From contig JAAALK010000285.1 in NCBI GenBank assembly GCA_019279435.1, forward strand, positions 70,292,249 to 70,356,248: 64,000 nucleotides of DNA. The letters run 5' to 3'. The notes under the pieces are model-generated. The model searched no databases. It saw nothing but the letters and a program-made list of their open reading frames with translations, and had not been told where the DNA came from. The stretch is from Zizania palustris (Eukaryota; Streptophyta; Magnoliopsida; Poales; Poaceae). The translations under genes were made by a program, and so were the position numbers. Of the stretch, positions 34,800 through 46,740 are shown one piece after another; within the stretch, counting starts at the first letter, position 1; every line of letters begins with the position of its first letter.

Positions 34800-36261
34800 G
34801 GAGGGCACGTGGATCGTGGACTCCGGTTGTTCGCGCCATATGACCGGAAACGCAACATGTTCTCCAGCCTCACTACAACCAAGCAAAAGGAGCAAATCAC
34901 CTTCGGCAACAACCGAAGAAGTAGAGTGAAAGGTAAATGTGTGGTAAGAATCAACTCGAATTTTACTCTCAAATATGTTTCTTTGGTTGAAAATTTGGGA
35001 TACAATTTTCTCTCTGTATCTCAGTTGCTTGATTATGGCTTTGAAGTGCGATTTCATCGCGATACTTTGCAAGTACTCAATTCTCATGGCATTTTGGTGT
35101 GCAAGATCTATAGAGTTGGGAGAGTCTTTGGAGCTGATTTTTCTGAGTCATCTAGTTCCTCTCACTACCTTGTTGCACATTCGACTTCTAAGCTTTGGAA
35201 GTGGTATAGGAGACTAGGGCATGTGAGCTTTGAGTTGCTTGCTCGTTTGAGTGCCCTAGGTCTGATCCGAAGATTGCCCAAGCTCAAATTTGAGAAGAAT
35301 TTAGTTTGTGCTCTTTGTCAACATGGGAAAATGACTTGCCGCTTCACACTCACCAGTCACTATGGTGATGACTGAACAACCCAGAGAACTTCTCCATATG
35401 GACACTGTAGGTCCTTCTCGGGTCAGTTTTTTAGGCGGCAAGTGGTATGTACTTGTTATTGTCGACGACTTCTCTCGCTACTCTTGGGTCTTCTTTCTAG
35501 CCAGCAAGGATGAAGTGTTTTCACACTTTCGGAGCTTGGCTTTAAGACTTTTAACTGAACTCCCTGGTGCATTAAAATTCATTCGAAGTGATAATGGCGC
35601 CGAGTTCAAGAACAGTCTCTTTGTTAACTTTTGCTTGGAGCATGGCATAGAATATCAATTCTCTGCTCCACAGGTTCCTCAACAAAATGGTGTTGTTGGG
35701 AGAAAGAACCACACTTTGGTTGAGATGGCTAGGACGATGTTCGATGAGCACAGGACTCCTAGAAAATTCTGGGCTGAGGCCATGAACACTGCTTGCTACA
35801 TCTCAAACCGAATTTTCTTGCGCTCAATTTTGAACTTGACTTCTTATGAGCTGCGTTTTGGGAGACAGCCCAAAGTTACTCATATTCGAGTTTTTAGCTG
35901 TCGATGTTTTATCCTAAAACTATGAAATTTGGACAAATTTGAGTCGCGCTCTTCTGACGGGATTTTCTTAGGTTACACTACTCACGGTTATTCTTATCGT
36001 GTTTTCAATTTGAAAACTAACATTGTCATCGAGTCATGTGATGTGACCTTTGATGAATCGACCCTCTGTGTTAGCTTTTCTTTGGAACAGGCCAATGAAC
36101 ACGATATGGAGCAGACCATCTTCGAAGATGAAGATCCTAGAGATTTCAATGACAAACCCCTACTACCCTCGACATCAACCCCCGAAGCTGACCCTGTTTC
36201 GATCACTTCGGCAAGAGGCCCTGAAGTTACAACCTCGACATCGGTCATCTTCGAAAATTAA
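34800..36261 (+). pseudogene. Element C protease and integrase
   Basis: Protease motif WIVDSGCSRHMTG (Asp codon 34819-34821), then a frameshift. The pre-integrase region at 34860-35375 contains WYRRLGH, where the usual WHRRLGH zinc-finger His is Tyr. Integrase core at 35362-35925: HMDTVGPS, SDNGAEFKN, then PQQNGVVGRKNH, where the catalytic Glu of V-V-E-R-K is Gly (GGG 35698-35700). A TGA at 35923-35925 precedes the C-terminal part (SSDGIFLGYTTHGYSYRVFN). Inactive by sequence. Confidence 0.88.
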
Positions 36262-36321
36262 CCGGCACATGTTGAAGGGGACTCTGCATCCCTCCACGAG
36301 GCTCCTCATCACATTCAAAGG

Positions 36322-37948
36322 ATGCACCCTACCGAGCAGATCATTGGTGAGCTTGGTCAAAGGGTAACACGTTCTCATGCTCATTTCATTGATTCTGCTT
36401 TTGTTGGTTCTTTTGAGCCCTTAGATGTGAGTCATGCACTTTCTGATTCTAGTTGGATCAATGCCATGCATGAGAAACTTGAAAATTTTGAGAGAAACCA
36501 AGTCTGGACTCTTGTAGATCCTCCACATAATGTTCATTTTAGTGGAACTAAATGGATTTTCAAAAACAAACAAGAGGAGGATGGGTCTGTAGTTAGAAAC
36601 AAAGCTAGACTTGTGGCTCAGGGTTATTCTCAGTTAGAAGGGATTGATTTTACTAAAACTTTTGCACCTATTGCTCGTCTTGAGGCAATTAGGATTTTAC
36701 TTGCATTTGCGGCATTCCGAGGTTTCAAACTTTATCAAATGGATGTTAAAAGTGCTTTTCTTAATGGCTTCATAGGCGAAGATGTTTATGTAAAAAAACC
36801 CTGGTTTTGAAAACCCCAAATACCCACATAAAGTCCTTAAACTTCATAAGGCTCTTTATGGACTCAAGCTGGCCCATCGGGCTTTGTATGATAGACTTAA
36901 GTCTTTTCTGCTTGAGCGAGGGTATTTGATGGGATCTATCGATAAAACACTGTTCACTCTCAAGCATGACAAAGATTTCCTTCTAGTTCAGATTTACGTT
37001 GACAATATCATCTTTTGTGGCTCTTCTCATGCTTTGGTTGCCGAGTTTGCAGAAACTATAAGTAGGGAGTTCAAGATGTCCATGATGGGCGAACTTACAT
37101 TTTTCCTTGGTTTGCAAATCAAGCAAAGCAAACAAGGTACCTTCGTCTACCAGACGAAGTATACCAAGGACCTGATCAAGAAGTTCGACATGGCTGATGC
37201 GAAGCCCCTCGCCACTCCAATGGCTACATCTGTATCATTGGATCCTGATGAGGATGGAGAAGCCGTAGATAAGAAGGAGTTCTGAAGCATGATTGGCTCT
37301 CTCCTCTACTTGATTGCTACGAGGCCGGACATACACTTCGTGGTATGTCTGTGTGCTCGTTTTCAGGCTTCGCCAAGTGCTTCGCACCGCCAAGCGGTAA
37401 AGCGCATTCTCAGGTATCTCAAGCATACCCTTGAATTTGGCATTTGGTATTCTTCATCTTCCTCTTTGTGTCTTCATGGTTATTCAGATGTGGATTTTGC
37501 TAGGTGTATAATTGATAGAAAAAGTACCTCCAGTACTTGTCATTTTCTGGGTACTTCTCTTGTTTGCTGGTCTTCCCGCAAATAGTCTAGCGTTGCGCAA
37601 TCTACGGCTAAGGCTGAATATATTGCTACAGCTAGCTGTTGCTCACAGATTTTGTGGATGATTTCTACTTTGCCGGATTTTGGGTTAGATTATAAGGGTG
37701 TTCCACTATTTTGTGATAACACTAGCGCTATTTGCATTGCAAACAACCCGGTTAAACATTCCCGAACCAAACACATTGATGTGAGATATCATTTTCTCAG
37801 AGATCACAATGAGAAGGGTGATATTGAACTTTAGTATGTTGATACCCAAAACCACCTTTCCGACATTTTTACTAAACCACTTGATGCATCTCAATTTGCT
37901 TACTTGCATGGGGAACTTGGTATTTGTCATCCTTACGGCATTTTGTGA
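36322..37948 (+). pseudogene. Element C reverse transcriptase and RNase H
   Basis: RT: WIFKNKQEEDGSVVRNKARL, FAPIARLEAIRILLAFAA, QMDVKSAFLNGFIGEDVYV, a frameshift near 36808, then IYVDNIIFCGSS, where the second Asp of YVDD is Asn (AAT 37004-37006). A TGA falls at 37283-37285. RNase H at 37289-37834: GYSDVDFARCIIDRKSTS, SSRKxSSVAQSTAKAEYIA, LFCDNTSAICIANNP. Pol ends TGA at 37946-37948 after HPYGIL. Confidence 0.9.
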
Positions 37949-39063
37949 GGGGGGCATGATTTAATTATTTGCGTGACTTTATTATGATGATTTGTTGATA
38001 CACTTAGTTGCTTTTATATGCCTTGGCTTGATTGTCTTTCTCATCATGCTCTCAGCTAGAGTTAATATATCTAATTTCATAATGAGCATACTTTAATTTA
38101 CAAAACTCTAAATTTGATCACCGCTTAGTCTTGTGTCTAGCATGTGTTGTACATAACTGCTCTAGCTGTCTTTTATCTGCCTGGTAGCTAGAATCCTTTT
38201 GTATGGATGCACAATTGCATCTTGAAAATTATATTGTTGTTCCTGAAATCGTTCAACAAATGTTACACAGCAAAAATCAATAGACATGACTTATGTGCTA
38301 AAAATGAAAAGATCCAGGTAGATTTGCTTGTCGTACTACTTTATTCTAGACTACTTACCATAGCACCTTGGTATGAACTAGGATAACTTAGTGTGTGTCA
38401 AAATCATTGTCTTAAGCTTTTGATGGTCTGTCTTGACCTAGGCTTGGCATGATTGGAAAGCATAAGGTGGATGAGCAAATAACCCCTGGCACTATCAAAG
38501 AATTACAAAGTCTAAATCACTTGCTAAATCAAGCTTACTGAATGCACCATGAAAATTGGAACTTGCTCTCTTGGGTAGAAATTACTTAGCTTCTGTTGTT
38601 CCTGTTTTCACTTGTCTAGGTGACTAATCTGAGTGGTGATGATTTTTATTTTCAAAAATTGACAAATTCATGCCTCAAACATTGAATCTGGAATATATTC
38701 ACTAAAGCTGAGTATTTGAGCCTGATAATCTATTTTGGCATATTTTTGCACTATATGTTGTCCTCTTCTTCATCATCTTGAAGCCTTGCATTTTCTGCTC
38801 CTTGATTCTTGCATTGCCAAAGGGGGAGAAAAATACCAGGTTTGCCTACCTAAGGGGGAAGACAAGTGATGAAGCTCAAAGGGGAGAAAATTTTTTACTA
38901 CCAAAAGGAGGAATTATTGCCGAATGGCTTTTCGTGACTCAAGTCGATTGAAATTCATTAATCAAGTGACATGTTTTGGCTCTTTTCTGAGTTTTTATGG
39001 TCACTTGTGTGCTGAAAATTTTCAAAGTTTCTTGATCTTGAATTTGGTTGTCAATGCACTCAT
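37949..39063 (+). other. Element C 3' non-coding region
   Basis: About 1.1 kb between pol and the polypurine tract with no sustained ORF and no envelope-like protein. Homologous regions lie in elements D (44080-45194) and F (62771-64000), minus strand; the block near 38420-38500 is shared. Confidence 0.7.
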
Positions 39064-39075
39064 CAAGGGGGAGAT
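39064..39075 (+). other. Element C polypurine tract
   Basis: CAAGGGGGAGAT directly before the LTR start, identical in core to the tracts of elements D and F. Confidence 0.8.
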
Positions 39076-41055
39076 CGAGAAACCAAGTTGAAATGTGCCT
39101 TGGTTTCAAGTCTGTGATGAGTGAATTACAAGTTTCCTTCTCGGTGAAGGGGTCCCTCTGAAGTGGTTCGGAGGCATTTTCCGAAGGATGAGGAGTGTGT
39201 CTGTTGGAGGTGTCCGGCAGAGCACGATGACTTGGTGGTACCAAAGGGCTCGATACTTTGGGCAGTACACCGGAGTGTGTAACGAAGGTTGTTTACTGGA
39301 GAGGTCTCCGGGGTACTGGAAACACTTGTCTGTTTGTCGGTGGTGCGCAGGTGACTTCGGAGGTGACAGACGGTTCACAACGAGTGAACCTGGGTCAAGT
39401 GGGAGGCTTGATGTCAGGCAAGCGGGGAGCTCGGTCAAGAAGGTTGTGTGGGGTCGAGATCGGTCCTCGAGTAAAGGGGCGCCAGCCGAAGGCAGTAAGT
39501 GAGGAGGGTGGCTCTGGTTCAAGGTACCTCGAGGCGAAGTCATCGGAGGAAAGGCACTTCAAAGGGTACTCTGGAAGGAGTATATTCGGAGTATGGTGGA
39601 CGAAGTCCTCAGCATTGAGGCAAGGCATTCGAAGTGTGCTCCGAATGGAGGCACTCGAAAGGACACCTGATGAAGGTGTCAGAAGTCAAGGTGCATCGAA
39701 GGCATGGTCCGGATAAGGGTCTTCGTAGAAGTGTACTTGGGGCTGAGACACTGCGAAGGGGTGCTTATGGATATGCTTCATGCAGAGGCCTTGGACGGAG
39801 GGACTTCGGAAGGTAGCGAAGGTACTTTGAAGGTGGGGCTTCGGAGTATGGCTGACTTGAGATACTTCAGCCATGCATGGCTTCGGTACACGGACTGACG
39901 GTGTTCGAGCTGGAGTAGTTGTGAAGCTGTTGTGGTCCACTCCGAAGGTGATGGTGCGAATGCTAAAGAGCTTTGACGGCGTCGGCTCAAAACCATCACT
40001 GTATCGAAGGCTGACTTTGGTGAAGCGAAGGCCTACGGGTTCAAGCATGTCACCGTAGCTACTGCACACCTCGCGTGCGAAGGGCGCTTCAGAAGACTCC
40101 AAATGTGCAAAGTCTGATCGTGTCGGCTCTACAAAAGCTGATGTTGTCTCCTCTGCGAAGCTGACAAAGGAAGCCTCTAGAAAATTAGACTACCATCTGT
40201 ACCCCCTTGTCTTGCTGAGACAAAAATAGTGTAAACCCTAGGGGTAGAGTAGTTTATTCACAGGGCTGAATAGTGCCTATAAATAGTGAACGCTGGCTAG
40301 GTCTAGTAAACACTTTGAGCATCCATTTCTAGAACTCCAGAGCTATCCGCCACACCCATATACTTAATCTTGTGAGCCTTTTTGTGTTCCCTATTCATGC
40401 AATGAAATTCTCATTCTGTTTTTCATTTGATGTTTGAACTTGTATCCCTATTTTGCATTGCATGTGTTGATTTCTCAGTGCTCCACTTCGTTCTATTCAA
40501 GCCAGAGTGTCTGCTCTGTTTCTTTTCTAGAGAAATGTGTGAGTGTTCTGTTAGTGCGATATGTGTGTATCTCTCAGTGTGAGTTCGCTCTATGTAAACT
40601 AGAGACAAGCCCTCTCTGATTACTAGCGAAGCACTTAGTGAAGTTGTGATCAAAGCCTGTTTTCTTTCCTCTGTTGAAGTCCCCAGCGCAGTCTGTTTTG
40701 TCTACTATCTCCCCTTCGAAATACGACGCCTAGTACCAGTTGCTAGTGCTGAGTATCTGTTCGAAGCCCATAGAGGGAAACTTACTCCTACGAAGTGTGA
40801 AGTGCGAAGCCTGCTCAAAGGCACCTAGTGTGTGGAGCCTGCACTATCCTAGCAGAAGAGATTTGGGGTTTGTTGGTGAGAGCGGAGTCTTCTTGACTTT
40901 GAACTTTTACTCTTTGCGAAGCCTGGTTTCGGAGCTGTAGAATACCTCCGAACCATACCACCAAAGGGTGTGTTCGAACCCTGTTCTGTAGGAGACTGTT
41001 TTGAAAACAGAAGGATATTTTCAGCCTAAAATTTTTAAAAGCTCCCAATCATCCC
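39076..41055 (+). repeat. 3' LTR of element C, end truncated
   Basis: It starts CGAGAAACCAAGTTG (TG mutated to CG) and matches the 5' LTR at both its left (39076-39220) and right (40880-41055) parts. It stops at AAGCTCCCAATCATCCC, about 45 bp short of the CCAACA end, where hAT sequence begins. ORFs on both strands (39106-40102) lie in a region rich in cgaag words and are not convincing genes. Confidence 0.85.
40277..40286 (+). promoter_or_regulatory. TATA box in element C 3' LTR
   Basis: CTATAAATAG. It is missing from the 5' LTR because of the internal deletion. Confidence 0.55.
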
Positions 41056-41083
41056 ATCTGAATCCGATCCATTTTCATCCGTA
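41056..41083. mobile_element. hAT element, right end
   Basis: Terminal inverted repeat partner of 31485; GCTTCGAC follows at 41084-41091. Its junction with the truncated LTR of element C implies a deletion that removed the end of that LTR and most of the hAT right side. Confidence 0.8.
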
Positions 41084-41091
41084 GCTTCGAC

Positions 41092-41799
41092 ACCTAATGA
41101 ACTATAGAAAATGAGTGTGATCTCGTATGCTTCCGTGATCGGGTCCATCATGTATGTCATGTTGTTTACTCGCCCATATCTCTCCTATGCTCTAATTGTT
41201 ACAAGAAAATTATAGTCAAACTCGCGCGAAAGTCACTAGGTGGTAGTAAAAAGTATCCTCAAGTACCTGAGAAGAACTAAGGATATGTTCCTAGTTTACG
41301 GTGGTAAAGAGGAGCTCGTTGTAAGGAGTTACAGTGATGCTAGCTTTCAAACTAATAAGGATGATTCTCGGTCGCAGTCTAGATTTGTGTTCTGCCTCAA
41401 TGGAGGCGCAATGAGTTGGAAAAGTTCTAAGCAAGAGACGGTGGCCGATTCTACGATAGAAGCTGAGTATATCGCAACTTCAGAAGCTACGAAAGAGGTC
41501 ATTTGGATCAGAAAGTTTGTTTCTGAGCTGAGTGTTATCACAAGTGTGTCCAGTCTAGTAAACCTCTATTATGATAATAGTGGTGCCATTGTGCAAGCCT
41601 AGCAGCCTAGGTCACACTAGAAGTCCAAACATATACTTCGGCGATATCACCTAATCTGCAAGATCATAGAGAGAGGTGATGTGGATATTTGCAATGTGAA
41701 CACGGATTTGAACATAGCAGGTCCGTTGAGGAAACCTCTTCACAACCCAAGCATGAGGTGCACGTGAGCTTCATGGGTATTAGATACTTGCATGAGTGA
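41092..41799 (+). pseudogene. Copia reverse transcriptase end and RNase H
   Basis: This continues the copia polyprotein from 20220 and 31474-31484. After excision of both insertions the frame reads CASTPNEL with a TAG, then the RT thumb (YASVIGSIMYVM) and RNase H (RSYSDASF, SSKQETVADSTIEAEYIA, LYYDNSGAI). The polyprotein ends in another frame with QPKHEVHVSFMGIRYLHE and TGA at 41797-41799. Stops occur at the NELx, Axx and LHNP segments. Element D is inserted one base after this stop codon. Confidence 0.85.
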
Positions 41800-41804
41800 G
41801 TAAT

Positions 41805-44066
41805 TGTGGGATCGGATTAGGCGACTAGAGGGGGGTGAATAGGCGCCTCGACAAATTTGCAAAAATATGATGGCCTCTTTAGAACACCCCCATGCCCTTC
41901 TAACATTACATAATAAAATTTGTGACTCACTGAACAAACCAGAACAAAATTCAACCAAAACAAAATATTTTTTGTCTAAGTCGGAGATTGATCAGTCGAA
42001 CTACTCTATCAGCAAATGAAACTCCGAAATACAGTTTATATTTTGGCAAATGATCGGTCGACAGAAGGTGTCGATCTTTGAAATTTTGACAAGTTTCAAA
42101 GACTCAGAATAAGACTTTAGCATATGAATTTTGTCAATTTGAATCAATACTTGTCATGTATGATTGAGTAAACCAACCTCAACGATACAGTATCTTGAAC
42201 AATTGGTTTCATCAGCTATTGAAATGGATTTCCAAATAAAAAATCAGATATGAACAAAACCATCCAAAAGTCAAGAATGTCAAGTAAGATAATCTATTTA
42301 AGAAAGAATATTTAGTTCAAATTCATCAAGACTTCTTCTACTTAACTCTGAAATCAATCTCAATGCAATAATTCAGAAATTCCTTGAGATAGAGAAAAGA
42401 CTTAATATTCAAATGTGAATACTTGATCTTGAAGAGATAGAACAATGGATCACATGGATTTTCAGTGAAAATCATAATCAGAACCAAATATAATCACAGA
42501 AAATACTGATGATTGTTCTGAAGGTTAGCTTGAAGTTGTAAGATATTCAGAATTCAGATCAATGATCAGTAAATCAGATAACAACTCAGTTTTCCTTTCA
42601 GCAAAAATATAATTTCAGTTAGAGATTGTTGAATCAAAGACTTTTAGCAGTTATGATTGATAATAGAGCATATGCTAGAATTCATGCTATGATTTCAACA
42701 CATATTAGTTAACAGCTACAAACTGCAACAGAACCAGCACATTGATGAAGTAAAAGAATATGTATCAGAAGTTAGTACATGAAGCAGTTAGACAGGAACC
42801 GACCAAAAGCAATTTTTGTTTAGACATGTTCCAGGCAAAAGGTAGACACTACTATTGCTTTTCATGAAAAGGTGCTTTTCATATGGTACAGAAAGAGCAG
42901 GTGAACACCAGTACTTCCACCAACTTTTCAGCAACAGAAACGAGTCTAACTAAACCCCAAAAGAACTTCAGATCACCTCAAAAAGTATGACTACACATGA
43001 GATGAGTACTGAAACTTTAGAAATTTCTTATGACAAAAACTACAGTTCTTGGCAAAATAAAGATGTTCCAAAGAAAACTCCAACTAAGAACCAGCCAGGA
43101 ATCTGAACCTTGTCTATATACACATAAAAATCAAAGGTTGTTCTTCATGAAAACAAGATTCAGCTTTTGCCATGAATCACTACAGAAACTACCATGTACT
43201 GTATTCGGAGACACATCAAGAAAAGAAACAAATCAGAGACACACTAGGCTAATCCGTCGCACACTGTAGCACATCCGACAACAATACTTCAGCAGTAAAA
43301 ACTATTCTGAATCATGAGAAAAACTCAAGGAACCGAAGCTAAACATTGTATATGAAGAGGAAGGTTCACGCAAGAGTGCTGTCCTGAAAATTGTAACCTT
43401 AACCTCTAGGCTTGGACCCCTTTTATAGGCAAACCTATGAGGGTAATTACCAAAGTGCCATTAGGGTAAAAATTCTAAGTAATTACCTAATTGCCATTAT
43501 GTATTTACAGAATTTTTAATTCTTAAAAATACAATAATGTTTACTCCTAAATTAATACAAGATTGACCCAACTCTTTTAATATATTTTCAAAATTTGGAA
43601 ATTCCGAAACATTATGAGATGAGACGGTTTTCAGCAAAAACCGACAAAGCCTCCCAGATCTTCGACATGTGTCGTCACTCCTCGAACTCGACTGCCAACA
43701 AGTCTCTTCCACTCTCGATCCCTCCAGCCACCTTGTCACTTGCACTGGCTTCCCTTTCGCTGACTGAATCAACACTCCGTCTTGATCAATCGTTGTCACA
43801 TGTCTTGCTTCATCTCCCTGCATACATCTGAGGTTACTTTCAACTTCAACTGGCATCCTCGACCATTTGGCATTAGACTCCTTGTCTAACCATGATCACT
43901 TGCCATCGACAGTTGACAAGCATCTCAACCCTTCACACACGAGACAAGCAAAACACACACACCTCCATGCAACCCATACATAGGCACCCAACAATCACCA
44001 TAGCCAACTTCGTCAATCGCTCATCATACAACCAGAACCACAGTGAAACCCTCACTTGGTTTCTCA
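41805..44066 (-). repeat. 3' LTR of element D, 2262 bp
   Basis: The minus strand starts TGAGAAACCAAGTGAGG at 44066 after AAGGGGGAGAT, and ends ATCCGATCCCACA at 41805. It is preceded by GTAAT (41800-41804). It pairs with 50796-52922 but lacks two segments present there (about 51905-52010 and 52395-52465). Confidence 0.93.
43419..43428 (-). promoter_or_regulatory. TATA box in element D 3' LTR
   Basis: The minus strand reads CTATAAAAGG. The matching place in the 5' LTR (near 52209) is altered to TTATAACAGG. Confidence 0.5.
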
Positions 44067-45194
44067 ATCTCCCCCTTGATGAGTGCATTGACAAGTCCAA
44101 GATAAAAGGAAGTAAAAAAGCAAGTTCCACACACAAGTGACCATGAAATCTCTAGATAGAGCAAAAAGAGGCATGTCACTTGATAAAAGATGGTGGTACA
44201 ATATAAAGGAATGTCACTTGATAAAAGATGGTGGTACAACGTAACTCAAACTCAAAAACAATCAAACAGGCATCAAAATCACATGAATCACATGAACTCT
44301 CCCCCTTTGGAAATGAAGACATCAAGATAGAAACATGAGATGTGAGGATAAAGTGTAAATGCAATGCTTCTGAAATATGATTAAGTCCAATTACAATACA
44401 AACAAACATTATGCCTCAAATGTTGTCCTAACCAACTGTATGACAATCTCAGATGTATACAATCTAAGTAACAGCAAGAGCAAGCATTTTCAATTTTTAG
44501 CAAATAAAAGTATCACTACTCAGACTAGCATACTAGACATGGCAAGGTAAGAGATGCAAAAGCTAGTCAAATACTAATCAGATAAGCACATCCCACTACA
44601 AGAAGCCTCAGCAATCTTGATATGCAAAGAATTTAAACTTTTTGTTTTTCATTTATGTGCCAGGGGTTATTTGCAAGTCAACCTTATGCTAACTGACCAA
44701 GCTAAGCCTAGGTTGAAACCACCAGAAGCATAAAGCATTGGTCTTGGTATACACTTCAATGTGCCAGTTCATACCAAAGTGCTATGGTAAGCAATCTAGA
44801 ACAAAGTAGTGCGACAATGCAAACCCACCTACATCTTTTCAATATTAGCACAAATATTTTTCCTTTCATTTTCATTTTACATCATTTTTTTATTTAATTT
44901 TTAGCATAATATAATCAAGTTGTGTATTAGCATCCAAGTGAAAAGGACATAGCTACAAGGTATGTAAAGAATAGCAAATGAACTCTAACCTATTAATGCT
45001 AGTTTCCAGACTAAGTAGCGACCATTTTCAAATTTTCAAAAACAAAAGTCATACTCAAGACAGGTATTAGATGCATTCATTCCAAGCATAATCAATCATA
45101 GTACAAGACAGTATTGTGAAGGCATAATAAAGCATGTACTTGTAAAGCAATTAATCATATTACAGAAGCTTATGCAATGCTACAAAACTCCCCC
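44067..45194 (-). other. Element D polypurine tract and 3' non-coding region
   Basis: The tract AAGGGGGAGAT lies at 44068-44078 (minus). The remainder shows no sustained ORF and matches the spacers of C and F (for example the shared block near 44660-44730). Confidence 0.75.
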
Positions 45195-46740
45195 TCACAT
45201 GATGCCATAAGGATCACAAATGCCAAGCTCTCCTCTCAAAAACGCAAAGCGTGAAGCATCGAGAGGCTTGGAAAAAATATCTGCAAGCTGGTTCTGGGTA
45301 TCAACAAAGCGCAAATCGATATCACCCTTCTCATTGTGATCTCTTAAGAAATGATAACGCATGTCAATGTGTTTGGTCCTATAATGTTGTATTGGGTTGT
45401 TTGCTAAGCTGATCACACTCGTGTTATCATAAAACAGAGGAACACTTTAAAAATCCAACCCAAAATCTCGCAAACTAGAGACCATCCACAAAATCTGTGT
45501 GCAACAGCTAGCGACAGCTACATATTCAGCCTCGGCTGTAGACTGTGCAACACTAGACTATTTGCGAGAAGACCAACACACAAGAGAAGAACCCAGAAAA
45601 TGACAAGTCCTAGATGTACTCTTGCGATCAATACGACATCCAGCAAAATCAGCATTATAAAATCTCTCAAGCATAATAAAGATGATGCAGAATACCAAAT
45701 GCCAAATTCAAGAGTGTGCTTGAGATACCTTAGAATGCGCTTGACAGCTTAACGATGTGAAGCCCTTGGAGAAGCCTAATAATGACCGCATAGACATACT
45801 ACAAAGTGTATGTCTAGCCTCGTAGCCGTTATGTAGAGGATGGAGCCGATCATGCTCCGGAACTCCTTCTAGACCACTTCTTCTCCATCTTCATCTAGAT
45901 CTAGCGCAACTAAAGTACCCATTGGTGTAGCAAGTGGTTTTGCATCTGTCATGTCAAAGCATTTTAGCAGGTCTTTAGTGTATTTTGTTTGATGTACAAA
46001 AGTTCCTTGTTTGCTTTGCTTGATTTGCAAACCAAGGAAGAAGGTCATCTCAACCATCATCGACATTTCGAATTCCCTGCTCATAGATTTAGCAAACTCG
46101 GCCACAAGAGTATGAGATGAACCACCAAAGATTATATCATCAACATAAATCTAAACAAGTAAGAAATATTTGCCATGCATGAGAGTAAAACAGGTCTTAT
46201 CAACAGAGCCCATTTTGTACCCGTGCTCAATCAAGAAGTTCCTAAGGTAGTCGTACCAAGCCCTAGGAGCTTTCTTGAGCCCATATAAAGCTTTGTGAAG
46301 TTTAAAGACTCTATGGAGGTACTTGAGATGTTCAGAGCCTGGGGGTTTCTTGACATACACATCTTCTCCTATGAGACCATTAAGGAAAGCGTTTTTTACA
46401 TCCATTTGATAAAGTTTAAAATCAAGAGACGATGCAAAAGCAAGCAAAATCCTAATGGCCTCAAGTCGAGCTACCGGTGCAAATGTATCTCCAAAATCAA
46501 CCCCCTCGACTTGAGTATAACCCTAAGCCACAAGTCTAGCCTTGTTTCTCACTATAGCCCCATCTGCTCCCTGTTTGTTTTTGAAAATCCATTTTGTTCC
46601 AATGATATGAATGTTAGGGGGTGGATCAACAAGAATCCAAACATGATTTCTATCAAAATTTTCAAGCTCTTAATGCATGACGTTGATCCAACTTGCATCA
46701 GACAAATCATGACTAACATCTAATGGCTCAAAATTAGCGA
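45195..46740 (-). pseudogene. Element D reverse transcriptase and RNase H
   Basis: Reading minus: RT blocks KLYQMDVKNAFLNGLIGEDVYV, LHKALYGLKKAPRAWYD, a TAG near 46153, then IYVDDIIFGGSS (YVDD intact), FFLGLQIKQSKQGTF, frame breaks at about 45500-45868, then RNase H with SSVAQSTAEAEY and the end NPIQHYRTKHIDMRYHFLRD. Pol ends with TGA at 45195 after CDPYGIM. It is better preserved than element C but has several stops. Confidence 0.9.

Larger units (their letters stand above)
31876..41055 (+). mobile_element. Element C: SIRE/Maximus-type Ty1/copia, inactive
   Basis: Primer site attGGTATCAGAGC, coiled-coil gag, GGGGGAGAT tract and a long post-pol spacer fit the SIRE/Maximus (Opie/Ji-like) lineage. 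It is inserted in the AT repeat of the hAT element. No duplication can be verified because the right LTR end is lost. Confidence 0.88.
16190..41799 (+). mobile_element. Element B: old Ty1/copia element, split by nested insertions
   Basis: The order gag-PR-INT-RT-RNase H, with integrase before RT, identifies Ty1/copia. Pieces are 16190-20220, 31474-31484 and 41092-41799. No 3' LTR is seen after the stop. Multiple stops, frameshifts and three catalytic substitutions make it the most degraded coding element here. Confidence 0.8.

Noticed and set aside
37949..39063. Envelope-like gene of a SIRE element
   Set aside because: No ORF with signal peptide or membrane segments in the spacer of C, D or F.
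39106..40102. Possible genes in the element C 3' LTR
   Set aside because: Both-strand ORFs over a repetitive cgaag-rich LTR segment that is absent from the 5' LTR only by deletion.
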